The notes: generated from the sequence alone by a model not told the origin. A stretch of 64,000 nt of DNA from Antedon bifida (GCA_963402885.1 OY727094.1:12216501-12280500); one strand, 5' to 3'. Positions 1 through 10,174 are shown, numbered from the stretch's first letter. Translations and numbers: made by a program.

Positions 1-537
1 ACAGGTGTTTAGCAAACGCGTTGACTTAACTTCACATTTCTTGGTGTATCCAATCATTATACGTTTCACCTGTTTGTAAAGTGCTCTATAAAGTCGTCTG
101 TAAAGTTACAACGTGGTGACGTCTCTGAACGTCAATATCAGTCTACCATCACTCTCGGCAAACATGAAAATCCGTTAGGCTTCATGAATCGAAACTGGTA
201 CTTGGATACTCATTACACGATCTTTTAAGATTAAAAGATTAAAATTGTCGGGACGAAACTCTTGAAATCTGTTCCAACTCTTTACCATCCCGCATTGCTT
301 AGTACATTGAAAAAGACTCTTTTCTGTTAAAAACTATCGACAATCATCTTCTGTCATTATGATGATGTTGAAAGCCATTAATGACAAAAATTATAAAAAA
401 CTATTATTATATTTTGTTTATTATATAATGTGAGAAAAGCACGCAAGCTATGTTTAGACAATGCTGAAGTACAAATTTTAAAAAAAAACGGAAAACGCTG
501 GCTACTCCTCAAGTCGGTTATGTTCCCCATCCCGGCA

Positions 538-573
538 TATAAATGGATTTTCACGTTCTATCGAATGTCAGAG
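538..573 (+). promoter_or_regulatory. TATA box and initiator of F-box ORF, copy A
   Basis: TATAAAT lies at 538-544, and a TCAGAG initiator-like site about 32 bases downstream puts a likely start near 570. The first ATG follows at 596. The same arrangement is kept in copy B (9866-9872). This is inference from motif spacing. Confidence 0.5.
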
Positions 574-595
574 TCGGCCGAATAACAAGCAAAGA

Positions 596-846
596 ATGGC
601 AGGAGGACGACGGAAACGGTGGCGAAAAAAGAACGAAATGACGACGAGCGTTGCCATTTGTTTGAACTGTCAACCGAAATGCTGCTGCACATTTTCTCGT
701 TCTTGGATTACGTGTCGATGGTACAGTTGGCCAATTCAAGTCCCTTCATAACCACATGCCTCTATAGTTATTTCTGCCTTAACCTAATAGGAACAAAAAT
801 AATGAATCCGGCTACCATTGGCACGGCCACCAGTCAGGCGCATTGA
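596..846 (+). CDS. F-box protein ORF (copy A), needs a -1 frame change
   Basis: The frame ending at 846 encodes an F-box: the stretch LSTEMLLHIFSFLDYVSM fits the helix pattern by which such proteins bind Skp1 in SCF ubiquitin ligases. The F-box frame has no ATG before its upstream stop at 583. The first ATG after the TATA box (596) opens a basic N-terminus (MAGGRRKRWRKK) in another frame. The two frames meet at A AAA AAG (625-631), the classical -1 slippery heptamer, after which the F-box frame reads on. The total would be about 83 residues, very short for an F-box protein, with no substrate-binding domain. AATAAA lies at about 1038. Alternatives are a frameshifted pseudogene or an upstream spliced exon. 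The F-box call is fairly sure; the frameshift is inference. Confidence 0.6.
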
Positions 847-1375
847 TAGTCTAGGTTCCAGAAATTAATATTAGTAAAAAGATAAATATTTTGGCACATA
901 TCCATACTGCCTACTTGTAGTTTTTAGACAAAAACATCGAAACATAAAGACATTAACTACAAGTCTAGAATTCCATTAATTTATGTTTTTAATTATCAAT
1001 AGTGGTGAGACTTAATAATGTTAATAAGAAATATACGAATAAACTGGTCTACGGAATTGTGTTTACTACTGGTTTTATTTGGTACTTTTATGCAAATCTA
1101 TACAGCAAACGATGAAACATTAGCTATTAATATAACTAATATAATAATAAATAATATCTACCCTTTGCAATGATATTATCAAGAGTTTCTCATAATATTC
1201 CAACGCCATCATCGGAACAATACGTTCAGGCGCGTTTTACATGCTAAATTACTCATGAGCCATAAACTAAATTTCATATATCTTGCAATTATTTTAGCAT
1301 TCGTAAGACACGGTTAAGAGAAGTATTTAATATCAGAGAATATACAATGAAAATTGATTATATTAAAATCAATAA

Positions 1376-1582
1376 ATGCAAATGAAAGAGTTAACATTGT
1401 TGAGTGTGCATGTTAATGCTAAATGTTACAAATGTCTCCATTACGTCCGTTTTTTGATAGCTTCATATTTGCTCTTTAGACAGAACCTTTCAGAAATGTG
1501 TATGTCGTTCAGAATGTCCGATGGAGTGAATGTAGCATATTCTTGTATGACTCATGAGCTCTGGTGTCGAGTGGGGATGTAA
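1376..1582 (+). other. Small ORF in duplicated unit (copies 1376-1582 and 10676-10882)
   Basis: A 68-codon ORF starts with ATG and is conserved in both copies with one residue changed (Ser to Ile). It shows no recognisable domain. The opposite strand may instead continue the broken minus-strand gene that ends near 1680 and 10940, since parts of it read like protein in alternating frames. I cannot decide which strand, if either, was coding. Confidence 0.25.
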
Positions 1583-1706
1583 TTTGTTCATGGTAGATTT
1601 ATATTCCTTTTGCATAGCCATCTGTGTGGCTGCTATGACCTAAGACGTTGGTAGACACAAGAATCCCTGTGGAACATAAATGTTCTCTATGACATCGAAC
1701 AGAGTG

Positions 1707-2020
1707 GAATTTGGAATTTATATTTATACTGGGTAACCTCTTCAGTCAAAGACTGGTCTCCCAGAGGGCCCAGTTGGTGATCAGTGGCTGTGATGTACTA
1801 ATACACCGGGGTAGCCCCCTACTCGTCTCGAAAGATGTACTAGGTTCTTTAAAGTGCACACGAGCTAGATGTGTTCACTGGACCTACGGTTTATAGTCCT
1901 TATCCGAGAAGACTCGTTCTACCACCAGAACCATGGAGTGAGTGAGCCTCGAACCCCTGCCGATGTTATGGCTACGTAATTACGGTTCCACTGTCTTAAC
2001 CGCTCGGCCACTCACTCACT
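1707..2020 (-). mobile_element. tRNA-derived SINE
   Basis: A 314-bp insertion in copy A is flanked by the 6-base direct repeat agagtg (1701-1706 and 2021-2026). Copy B has the empty site at about 11006. On the minus strand it begins with a tRNA-like head: the A box GTGGCCGAGCGGTTAAG (1996-2012) and the B box GGGGTTCGAGGCTC (1944-1957), spaced as in a class II (Leu/Ser-like) tRNA. The body and an AT-rich tail at the left end follow. The empty site makes this a dated insertion, after the duplication. Confidence 0.88.
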
Positions 2021-2026
2021 AGAGTG

Positions 2027-2523
2027 TTTGGTAGGAAACTGTGTTTTCTATTTATTTCAGGTTCAATACCACCCAGTACGTTATGATACATAATGGTTAA
2101 GACGTCACTGTTTGCGTTTTCTATAAATTCGCCTACGCCTACGCTCTTGATGCACTGCCAAGTGGTCCTTTTCAGTTTCAATGTCGGTTTTCTCAACAAA
2201 TCTGCTGGATGTGCTATCGTTGGATGAAACTCCATACTTTTCAAAATCCGTAAATCTGCTCTGGGAACAACGTTCCATTGTGTTATCATACAATAAATAT
2301 TCGTAAAACGATGAGTGCCTGGCTCTATGCAAATCATAGCCTCTGGTCAACACAACTCTTTTGCAAATCTCTTCAAAGTATTCTATGCTTTTCTGCTTTT
2401 CCTTTTCAGATCTTTGCAACATTATTCCTGTTTGGGAGCAATGTTCTAATACTGTTTTACTACCGTTTCCATATCGCTTCCCCAGGCATAACGAGAAAGA
2501 GCATCGATGTGTTCATAGTTTAG
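2027..2523 (-). pseudogene. Broken minus-strand protein gene of unknown family, copy A
   Basis: Overlapping minus-strand ORFs in two or three frames appear to be pieces of one protein. The upstream piece contains EHIDALSRYAWGSDMETVV, the middle piece runs through KSIEYFEEICKRVV, and the downstream piece through LRKPTLKLKRTTWQCIK. Switching frames at several points is needed to join them. The SINE at 1707-2020 cut off the 3' part. No domain is recognised. The copy at 10940-11510 is longer at the 3' end. The real nature (host, transposon or viral) is unknown. Confidence 0.4.
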
Positions 2524-2778
2524 CTATGTTAATTTAATGTTTGTTTCATTATCAAGAACAGTATTGTCAATAATATTATTATGACCGATTTCGACCGATT
2601 TCTAGTACCTCTGCATGCTTGCATCAATCAAGGTGCTTTATGAATTTCAATTTAACATCGTCACCATCTTTGTAAGAGATCAAAAAAAGAAAACAAATAA
2701 ATTAAAAAATTAAAATACGATTTATAGTTTGTTGTTACAGAAATATTAAAACATTGTAAACATACGATAAGAGAAGAG

Positions 2779-2964
2779 ATGCACACATCTGCATACGACA
2801 AGATTTCTACCGACATACTACATTACATCGTTGAAAGCACTCATCCGATACGGGAATTGTTTCTGGATAACCAAACAGAGCGGGAACGCACCTTCCTAAC
2901 CCTAACCCTAACCAAACAGGCTGCATCCATCATTGTCAGGTACAAGAGGCCATGTTACCGCTAA
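2779..2964 (+). CDS. Small ORF containing telomere-like hexamers (also 11767-11955)
   Basis: A 61-codon ORF starts at ATG and is present in both copies. Its sequence includes STDILHYIVESTHPIRELF. It contains about two and a half TAACCC units (2895-2911) read in frame as LTLTLT. The 3' end runs into foldback DNA, so the C-terminus is probably replaced. There is no known domain, and the coding status is uncertain. Confidence 0.35.
   Translation: MHTSAYDKISTDILHYIVESTHPIRELFLDNQTERERTFLTLTLTKQAASIIVRYKRPCYR
2893..2913 (+). repeat. Interstitial telomere-type hexamers
   Basis: cctaaccctaaccctaacc matches the animal telomere repeat (C-strand of TTAGGG). It is also at about 11883-11902 in copy B. 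It is very short, about three units. Confidence 0.6.
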
Positions 2965-3960
2965 TGTAGAAAACGCCAGCTAATGTCGAAACAACCGTTA
3001 ATGTAGAACAATCCACCGCTAATGTAGAAACGGCCAACAGCTTATGTAGTAACGAAAATTGCCTCCCAGCTTATGTAGTTACTATCGCCAGCTAATGTAG
3101 AAAATGTTATATATTTTACAAAAATGTCTAAATCATGTGCAAATGCATCGATCTTTACTTAACTATCAGTCTTTCCACCTCGCTTATGCAACAAACTTTC
3201 TAAAACGACCAAACATCGTAAGCAACCATCTCTGTTTAAGGGACCGCTTCTCATAATCGACCACCTCTCGTGCGACCACCTCTATTAACGACCAAACCTC
3301 TCGTAAATGACCACCTCTTTTAAGGGACCACGACCTCTTTCTCTCTATTAAACGACCGCTTCTCATAATCGACCATCTCCCCCATTACAATGACCTCTCG
3401 AAAGTGACCGCCTCTATTGAACGACCATGGTCGATTATGAGAAGCGGTCTTTTAATAGAAGTGGTGGTCCTTTAAAAGAAGTCGTCACTGACGAAAGGTG
3501 TGGTCGTTAAAAGAGGTGCTCGCTTACGAGAAGTGGTTGATTATGAGAAGCGGTCCCTTATGAGAGGAGGTGATCCCTTACGAGGGGTGGTCGATTATGT
3601 GAAGCGGTCCCTTAACAGAGATGGTTGCTTACGATGTGTGGTCGTTTTGCTTACGAGAGGTGGAAAGACTGATAGCTAAGTAAAGATCAATGAATTTGCA
3701 CATGATTTAGACATTTTTGTAAAATACATAACATTTTCTACATTAGCTGGCGATTGTAACTACATAAGCTGGGAGGCAATTTTCGTTACTACATAAGCTG
3801 TTGACCGTTTCTACATTAGCTGGTGTTGATGTATATTTACTACATAAGCTGTTGGTGTTTCTACATTAGCTGGAGGTTTTACTACATTAGCGGTGGATTG
3901 TTCTACATTAACGGTTGTTTCGACATTAGCTGGCGTTTTCGACATTAGCGGTTGTAACAG
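2950..3960. mobile_element. Foldback element, complete palindrome (copy A)
   Basis: Two arms of roughly 460-530 bp are inverted copies of each other, meeting near 3415-3430. The outer part of each arm is an array of degenerate words such as ctacattagctgg and ctacataagctg every 20-35 bases. The inner part is purine-rich units like gagaagcggtcc and agaggtggtc. Long inverted arms made of short subrepeats are the hallmark of foldback elements. No transposase is present. Confidence 0.8.
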
Positions 3961-4009
3961 GCCACTGATCATTGATATCAGATTTACACGTTTCTAAAGA
4001 ATATTTTAT

Positions 4010-4620
4010 ATTCTATTCTATAAGTTCGTATATGATGGCGCCCTACAATGAACAGAGCGCCTAACAATAACGCGTTCCAGATCCGCGGAGAGGTGACAGA
4101 AAAAGTATTGTCACCAGCTTTCCGATTAGATCGTGATACGAAAAGTCGGGTGGGATCATTAGAGGAGATAAGTTGACACCTGTAATTAAATGAAAGCGGA
4201 TCACGGTTTAAAAAAAAGGTATAAAGGAAACAGAGTAAATATCTTTATAAACAAAAACAATAATTTTGTACACAATTTTTTATATTCTATTCTATAAGTT
4301 CGTATATGGCGCCCTACAATGAACAGAGCGCCTAACAATACTAGTAGGCCTATTATTAATTAAAGAAAAGTTTTTGATGTTTAAATTGAGTTGCCGAATT
4401 CGCTCCTCTTAAATCGACAGGAAGCGCGTTCCAGATCCGCGGATACGTGACAGAAAAAGTATTGTTACCAGCTTTCCGATTAGATCGTGGAACGAAAAGT
4501 CGGGTGGGATCATTAGAGGAGATAAATCGACACCTGTAATTAAATGAAAGCGGATCACGGTTAAAAAAAAAAGGTATAAAGGAAACAGATTAAATATAGT
4601 TATAAACAAAAACAATAATT
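4010..4620 (-). repeat. CR1-like LINE 3' region, internally duplicated
   Basis: A unit of about 260-330 bp is present twice in tandem (about 4010-4270 and 4285-4620). It contains gcgttccagatccgcgg, ttccgattagatcgtg and, on its other side, ggcgccctacaatgaacag. The same pair is in copy B at about 12520-12780 and 12787-13140. It lies directly downstream, in minus orientation, of the RT fragment and so probably derives from its 3' UTR. Confidence 0.6.
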
Positions 4621-5007
4621 TTGTACACAATTCTTTTTTTTATATGAAGCCAATGGAGATATTTCAATATAAACCATCCGAAGGCTGATCCCGTCCACAC
4701 GCAAAGTAGCCTTGTTTCTGCAATTGCTGTAATCGATTGAGATCAACTTCGCGGGCACGGGCGCGGGCACCAAGCAAGGCGGGACAGGAAGGTCGAATTC
4801 TATATACAACTGTATATCATCGGCATATTCATGAAAAAGGAGGTTATGATTACGAATGATATCACCGATAGAAGATGTATATAAGATAAAACCCAACGGT
4901 CCAACAATTGAACCTTGTGGTAGAAAAATTGTTATTAAGTACTTTGGTACTACGATCTGTAAGGCATGTACTTTAGGCCTAGTACCACCACGATGTAACC
5001 GAACCAC
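4600..5007 (-). pseudogene. CR1/L2-like reverse transcriptase fragment (copy A)
   Basis: The minus-strand ORF includes [17 protein letters not shown] and then [13 protein letters not shown], the palm motifs of non-LTR reverse transcriptases, with the YADD catalytic pair intact. The fingers, most of the palm and the C-terminal part are missing. It is a dead fragment carried in both copies of the duplication. Confidence 0.85.
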
Positions 5008-5091
5008 TTATTATACCAAAACGTTGATCTAACCTTTGCAAAAATAAATCATACCGGCCCATCGATCGCATTCATCACAACACGTCACAAT

Positions 5092-5346
5092 ATGAGTACC
5101 GTCTTCAATGATTCAATGCACGCGTGTTTTTCGTTTTCTCTGATGCATTTATTTATTTATTTATTTATTACATTTATTTATTTATGCATGCGTCGTGATA
5201 TGATAGCAAACTGCCATACACCGTCAACGTACACGGATCCAATTAACAAGTCCGGCTGTTCATCGATGCACATTCCGCAACGGTACAGTAGTAAAATGAA
5301 GAGTTCTTTCAACAGTTTTGTTTCCATGTGTCACAATCGGTTCTAA
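5092..5346 (+). repeat. (ATTT)n tract within an ORF-like stretch (also 13596-13850)
   Basis: A tttatttattta microsatellite at 5146-5190 sits inside an accidental open frame. It is conserved in both copies as sequence, with no protein features. I regard it as non-coding. Confidence 0.6.
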
Positions 5347-5446
5347 TAAAATAAAATTGTACGAACCTGTTCAATTTGGTTGGAGCAATACCGCCAAATG
5401 ATGCGTGGTGGTACTCCGTCTAGTACGTCGTAAAGAAAAGGATTTA

Positions 5447-5935
5447 TAGTAGAGCAGTTAATGACATGAGCTGTGCATTTTATTACCAAAGCAATTGAAA
5501 CTAATTAATGTCTAGAAAGACATTAACAGAATTATTACTATTTGCAACTTTTAACCACAAGGACTCAGTATGGGTAACATTGGCTTTTACAAGTTTATAA
5601 TTTAAAGAAGAATGAATGTAGGCACCTACGCCGCCCCCACGAGAATCCTCTCGACATACAACTTCTAAATTATAATTCTGTAGCCGGTAAAGCTCAGGTT
5701 GGGAAATATTCCATACCTCTGAAATACCAATAATATTAAATTTATATTTTAATATTTAATTATTTTATATTATACAGGTTTCATAAAATAAATCGAGATT
5801 GTCGTAATTTTTACTTAAGGAGCGAATATTAACGTGTGAAGCGGAAAAGGCTTTATCTTGATAATTCATAAAGTTTTGATCAAAGGTATAATTATGCATT
5901 TTGAACTGAATGCTTGACATTAAAGATATTAATTT
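5447..5935 (-). pseudogene. LINE endonuclease domain fragment
   Basis: The minus strand reads the N-terminal part of an apurinic-type endonuclease of a CR1/L2-like retrotransposon: SHVNIRSLSKNYDNLD, then FNIIGISEVWNISQPELY, then DSRGGGVGAYIHSS. In-frame stops interrupt it. It starts exactly where copy A of the large duplication ends, so a LINE insertion or recombination probably defined that boundary. It has the same orientation as the RT at 4600-5007, but 440 bases of unrelated DNA lie between, so they need not be one element. Confidence 0.75.
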
Positions 5936-5946
5936 CATTTTCTATG

Positions 5947-6195
5947 TTATTCATTTGTTTTGTTAAGAATGAAGAAAAGAAAAAAAATAAAAAGAAACAA
6001 AAAATTATCGAAAGGTGATGCTAACGGTATAATAATCGAGGTCACATTAGTTTCAATTTCAAAATCGTGCTTAGTGAATATACCTAATGATAATACATTT
6101 CTTTTCAAAATTAAATTACAAACAGTTATAAATGGTATTGTAAAATTCCGTGCATAACCATCGTACTGTATATCTATCTTTGGATTTAATAACAT
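5947..6195 (-). other. Unrecognised ORF upstream of LINE endonuclease
   Basis: An 82-codon minus-strand ORF lies just upstream of the endonuclease fragment, with a hydrophobic, Phe-rich C-terminus. It may be 5' LINE sequence. No motif is recognised, and an overlapping plus-strand ORF exists. Confidence 0.2.
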
Positions 6196-6197
6196 AG

Positions 6198-6400
6198 TTA
6201 TAGATTGTTTAGTTCAGCCAATGTAAGAATGGTTAATTTTACTTCCCTGTCATTTCTGACTACTGTCGCCATCACCTTTCCATCGATTGACCATACGCTC
6301 TTTGTGCTTGGGTGCTTCTTGGCTTCAGCAAGTAGATTCCTTCTGTTCCATGTCAGGTCCTCTTGGATTGAAATACCACAATACATGATGTACAGGATGG
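6198..6400 (-). pseudogene. LINE ORF1 C-terminal fragment
   Basis: The minus strand encodes LTWNRRNLLAEAKKHPSTKS followed by VWSIDGKVMATV, matching the C-terminal nucleic-acid-chaperone domain of L1-type ORF1 proteins (pattern: RR..LAEAK...KSVW..DGK). The N-terminal coiled coil and RRM are missing. The reading ends at a stop near 6198. Confidence 0.65.
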
Positions 6401-6404
6401 TAAG

Positions 6405-6564
6405 GCCAGTGTATTACGTGTGTTACGTGGTATACAAGTGTAATGTATTGTATGGAAAAGAAGTTTACTTGTTGGGATCTGAAATATGGACATTTTTAAA
6501 TCAAATAAATAACAGAATGACTGATACAAAAGTTCAAAAGTTTAGCAAGCTCATAATGGGATAA
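6405..6564 (+). pseudogene. LINE reverse transcriptase C-terminal fragment
   Basis: The plus frame reads VLYGKEVYLLGSEIWTFLNQ then VQKFSKLIMG, resembling the region after the RT palm in L1-type ORF2 (compare LIYGSEIWGFSNQ in the element at 40650-41648). It has opposite orientation to the ORF1 scrap beside it, so this is a junction of two insertions. Confidence 0.5.
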
Positions 6565-6948
6565 ATGCAGAAGAAAGGTAAATAAAAAGGAGCCATGTAA
6601 GAATGTTCATAATCTGTGTGGTAAATGAAAAGGAAAGAAAGCCTTGCATAGGAATTTGATTTTTCCAAACGCCTCTTAAACAAAATAGCATTTATTGCAT
6701 GGAAGCATCTAATACTACTTTTTTACCGGTAGGTAACGTCATCAGAGAGATTAAACTTGGCATAATAATAATCTTGATTGGAAATCACACCTTTATATCG
6801 TTAGCACTCATGTCAAACAATGTGTCCAAGAATAATGAACAAAACAAAATCTTTAAAATGACAATAAGTCAAAAGCAATTAAAAATAAAGAAAAGATTAT
6901 GTAATAACAATATATAAGAACACAACAACACAAACATTACTTATGGTA

Positions 6949-7520
6949 TTAAATTATGTTCAATATCATCAATAAATAAAGATGATCGTTTTTTCCATAA
7001 CGTTTTACATAATGATTTACAAATGTCCACCACCAATCACCACCACCATCACACAGAATGCTGTCGTAGTGGTGCTTTAGGTGACAGGCGGTCACATCTG
7101 CCATTCGATTGGCTCCAAACAACGAATGAGAGAAAAAACAACAATGGACGTTCCAACGACGTTCAACATCACCATCAGACCGTCTGAACCACTCCATTTC
7201 GTTGTTGGAACACGTTGGTGCATTCTTGCTGACCGACCGCGTAACGTTTGTGACAGCCATACAACTGATTCCGTTCGACAAGATCACAAACGAAGAAGAA
7301 GTATGTGGAGTCTGGTTTGGCTGGTTGGGAATGCCAATAAAACAGATATTAACAGAATAATGAAGGTGGAACGGATAGTTGGTTGTTGCCAGGAGTCGGT
7401 GTACAAGGCTTGCAATAGTAAAATATCTAAAATGACCCAGAAATGTATGTTGTAGCCAACATTTTGACATTGTATCGATTGGAACGCCTTAGAATACGAA
7501 ACAGTATATATCTGAGCCAA
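6949..7520. other. Overlapping unrecognised ORFs on both strands
   Basis: A 173-codon minus ORF (6949-7470), a 124-codon plus ORF (7081-7455) and a 78-codon minus ORF (7284-7520) overlap. The last has two hydrophobic stretches (HFWVILDILLLQALY and STFIILLISVLLAF) that could span a membrane. None is recognised. The local base composition is richer in GC than the surroundings, which favours long chance ORFs but would also fit real coding. I cannot choose between strands. Confidence 0.25.
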
Positions 7521-8446
7521 AAAGTGAATTTTATGATTTTATTTAAAAGGCCTATGAAGTCACAAAGAACGTCATCTTCGGCATGTCTTCGGAAGCAACG
7601 TCTTCGGAAGCATTAGAATGCTTGGTAATGTCACCCAAACAAAGTTCAAAGCTCAAAATGATCATGAAGATAATGGATTGGTAAGTGAACATGTGATATT
7701 TTCTCTTCAAGAAATTGATACCAAATTTGACCGTTTTGGAGTAACTGTTTAGATTTTACAGTCGAAACGTGTAAATTTACAAATCGTGGACTTGACCATG
7801 CGAACGATTATATAGTGAAAAGGAATGTGTTTTGAAACTCGTGACATTGTCAATGTTCATGTGCCTCAAAAACCCATGGTTACGACAGTGCCATGATTCG
7901 GACACCTGGGGATTTCAAAGTTCATAGTTGGTAAAACTAAGCCGTCAGACAGATAGATGCACTATAAGACTAAACGACGATGTTGTTCAATCAATGGCAT
8001 ACACTCAACGCTCAAGATTCCCTTTCTAACACTCGCACCATCTACAGTACACGAATGGCTTAATTGTCATGCTGCTGCATGCGTCATGCGGCATTGGACA
8101 CTTTCACCCATGAACATCTCCAGCCAATGTGAGTACGTAAATTAATGTGCAACATCAAAACAGTTCAAGACATGTGCCAGTACATTGAAATTACTTCAGC
8201 ATGCCTTCAACAAACACTGCATGCAGCCAAAGTAATTGTACCTGTTCATTTTGCTAACACCTTCATCTTGTAATTATTGTCCAACACTAGCATTAACCTG
8301 TAACTCATACCCCCAAACCTTCATTTCAGAAAGATGTTTTATATAAATGTCATTCTTTCTTATTCCAGATATCACCATGCTAGCACAATAGCCCTTCCAT
8401 CTGTCCAGACGCAACACATGGCATCTATCTCCACATCTGAAAAACT
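7521..8446. other. Non-coding stretch between duplicate blocks
   Basis: No gene is supported. A short direct repeat of cgtcttcggaagca-like sequence is at about 7576-7612. Short chance ORFs only. Confidence 0.5.
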
Positions 8447-8731
8447 CTGGATGATGCGTCTAAAGTCAGATACCACGGTGTGTAGATGACGTCAGTATAT
8501 GGGTTCTGGATGATGCGTCTAAAGTCAGATACCACGGTGTGTAGATGACGTCAGTATATGGGTTCTGGATGATGCGTCTAAACGCAGATACCACGTTGTG
8601 TAGATGACGTCAGTATATGGGTTCTGGATGATGCGTCTAAAGTCAGATATCACGGTGTGTAGATGACGTCAGTATATGGGTTCTGGATGATGCGTCTAAA
8701 GGCAGATACCACGGTGTGTAGATGACGTCAG
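8447..8731. repeat. 59-bp minisatellite, about 4.8 copies, each with TGACGTCA
   Basis: Units start at 8447, 8506, 8565, 8624 and 8683 (exact 59-base period) with a few substitutions. Every unit contains gatgacgtcagt, so a full palindromic CRE consensus (TGACGTCA) recurs at 8487, 8546, 8605, 8664 and 8723. Confidence 0.95.
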
Positions 8732-8904
8732 TGGTTCGATAAAAAGACAACGTACATAATTTACTTGTTTTTATTTTATTTTTGTAAATACACATAATGG
8801 AGGTTATATACATAAGTATCCTCAACACGAGTCTCGAGCTATTTTTCAAAAAAACTCAATACATACACGGTCTGACATATCTTTGTGTTATTCCAAAAAT
8901 ACGA

Positions 8905-9600
8905 TCAATTTCTGGTACATCGGAAGCTGGTTTTCAGAACACCGTCACATAGGCATAATGTATAATCTATTCGATAAGTTCGAAGATGACAACAGTGAAC
9001 CTCAACCGAACAGAAATTGGTGTCGGGAAGCGTCACTATTTTCGGTTCATAGGCAGTATCCGTACAAAGGAACACATAGCTCGTATACGGCATATAATGT
9101 CTCACGCGCTTGTTTGTTGTATTTTCTTTGTGTCTCCAAATGAAAACATTTTTATGGTACAAAACTATTGCGTAGACAAGTTTTCTAGTTGCATCTTCTG
9201 TCCACAAATTCTCCACCAAAGCAGGCAGCCTTCAACGTCTCGGTTTGGTAGCATTTTGCAAGCAAATATTTGCTTGTCGTTTACGCGAGCGATTATCTTT
9301 TGCCGTTTTATGGTCAATTTTATAGATGAACGTTCGGCTACATACTGTCCAAACAACATCGGCTTACAGATTTCGTTGCCGTAAATCACTCCCTGGCACG
9401 ATGACAGGTGTTTAGCAAACGCGTTGACTTAACTTCAAATTTCTTGGTGTATCCAATCATTATACGTTTCACCTGTTTGTATAGTGCTCTGTAAAGTCGT
9501 CTGTAAAGTTACAACGTGGTGACGTCTCTGAACGTTAATATCAGTCTACCATCACTCTCGGCAAACATGAAAATCCGTTAGGCTTCATGAATCGAAACTG
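8905..9600 (-). pseudogene. Broken minus-strand gene of unknown family crossing the duplication junction
   Basis: The minus strand has protein-like sequence in alternating frames. A fragment containing KPMLFGQYVAERSSIKLTIK (9389-9165) is followed, in another frame, by VENLWTEDATRKLVYAIVL and RVRHYMPYTSYVFLCTD (9219-8905). Upstream, KQVKRIMIGYTKKFEVK lies in yet another frame inside the duplicated block (9404-9600; same at 1-200 of copy A). At least two frameshifts are needed. No domain is recognised. Confidence 0.35.
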
Positions 9601-9865
9601 GTACTTGGATACTCATTACACGATCTTTTAAGATTGAAAGATTAAAATTGTCGGGACGAAAGTCTTGAAATCCGTTCCAACTCTTTACCGTCCCGCATTG
9701 CTTAGTACATTGAAAAAGACTCTTTTCTGTTAAAAACTATCGACAATCATCTTCTGTCATATTACTATTATTATATTTTGTTTATTATATAATGTGAGTA
9801 CAAATTTAAAAAAAAACGGAAAACGCTGGCTACTCCTCAAGTCGGTTATGTTCCCCATCCCGGCA

Positions 9866-9901
9866 TATAAATGGATTTTCACGTTCTATCGAATGTCAGA
9901 G
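9866..9901 (+). promoter_or_regulatory. TATA box and initiator of F-box ORF, copy B
   Basis: TATAAAT at 9866-9872 with the same spacing to an initiator-like TCAGAG and to ATG 9924 as in copy A. Confidence 0.5.
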
Positions 9902-9923
9902 TCGGCCGAATAACAAGCAAAGA

Positions 9924-10174
9924 ATGGCAGGAGGACGAAGGAAACGGTGGCGAAAAAAGAACGAAATGACGACGAGCGTTGCCATTTGTTTGAACTGTCA
10001 ACCGAAATGCTGCTGCACATTTTCTCGTTCTTGGATTACGTGTCGATGGTACAGTTGGACAATTCAAGTCCCTTCATAACCACATGCCTCTATAGTTATT
10101 TCTGCCTTAACCTAATAGGAACAAAAATAATGAATCCGGCTATCATTGGCACGGCCACCAGTCAGGCGCATTGA
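9924..10174 (+). CDS. F-box protein ORF (copy B), needs a -1 frame change
   Basis: This is the duplicate of 596-846. The F-box helix segment is the same except for an Ala to Asp change (VQLDNSS), and a Thr to Ile change lies near the C-terminus. The A AAA AAG heptamer is at 9953-9959 and the first ATG at 9924. Both copies share the same frame break, so it predates the duplication or is functional. The ORF shows few changes between copies, but so does the flanking non-coding DNA, so purifying selection is not demonstrated. Confidence 0.6.

Larger units (their letters stand above)
1..5446. repeat. Large tandem duplication, copy A
   Basis: This block is repeated at 9404-14081 in the same order and orientation with high identity. 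It may begin left of the window, because similarity is already present at base 1. The right junction is sharp: after the shared aaaaggattta, copy A continues into LINE endonuclease sequence while copy B continues into a different ORF. Relative to copy B it carries a SINE (1707-2020), the left half of a foldback palindrome (about 2955-3415) and a short stretch near 1213-1240. It lacks about 130 bases found in B near 13853-13990. Contents: F-box ORF (+), broken minus-strand ORFs, a small plus ORF, foldback DNA and a CR1-like RT fragment (-). Confidence 0.95.

Noticed and set aside
551-739. 62-codon minus-strand ORF over the F-box gene (also 9879-10067)
   Set aside because: It is the complement of the F-box frame and upstream DNA; the plus strand has a recognisable F-box and a TATA box, so this is a shadow.
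7081-7455. Plus-strand 124-codon ORF as a firm gene
   Set aside because: A longer minus ORF overlaps it fully and neither has a known motif.
8447-8731. CRISPR array
   Set aside because: Units are contiguous tandem repeats with no spacers, in a eukaryotic genome.
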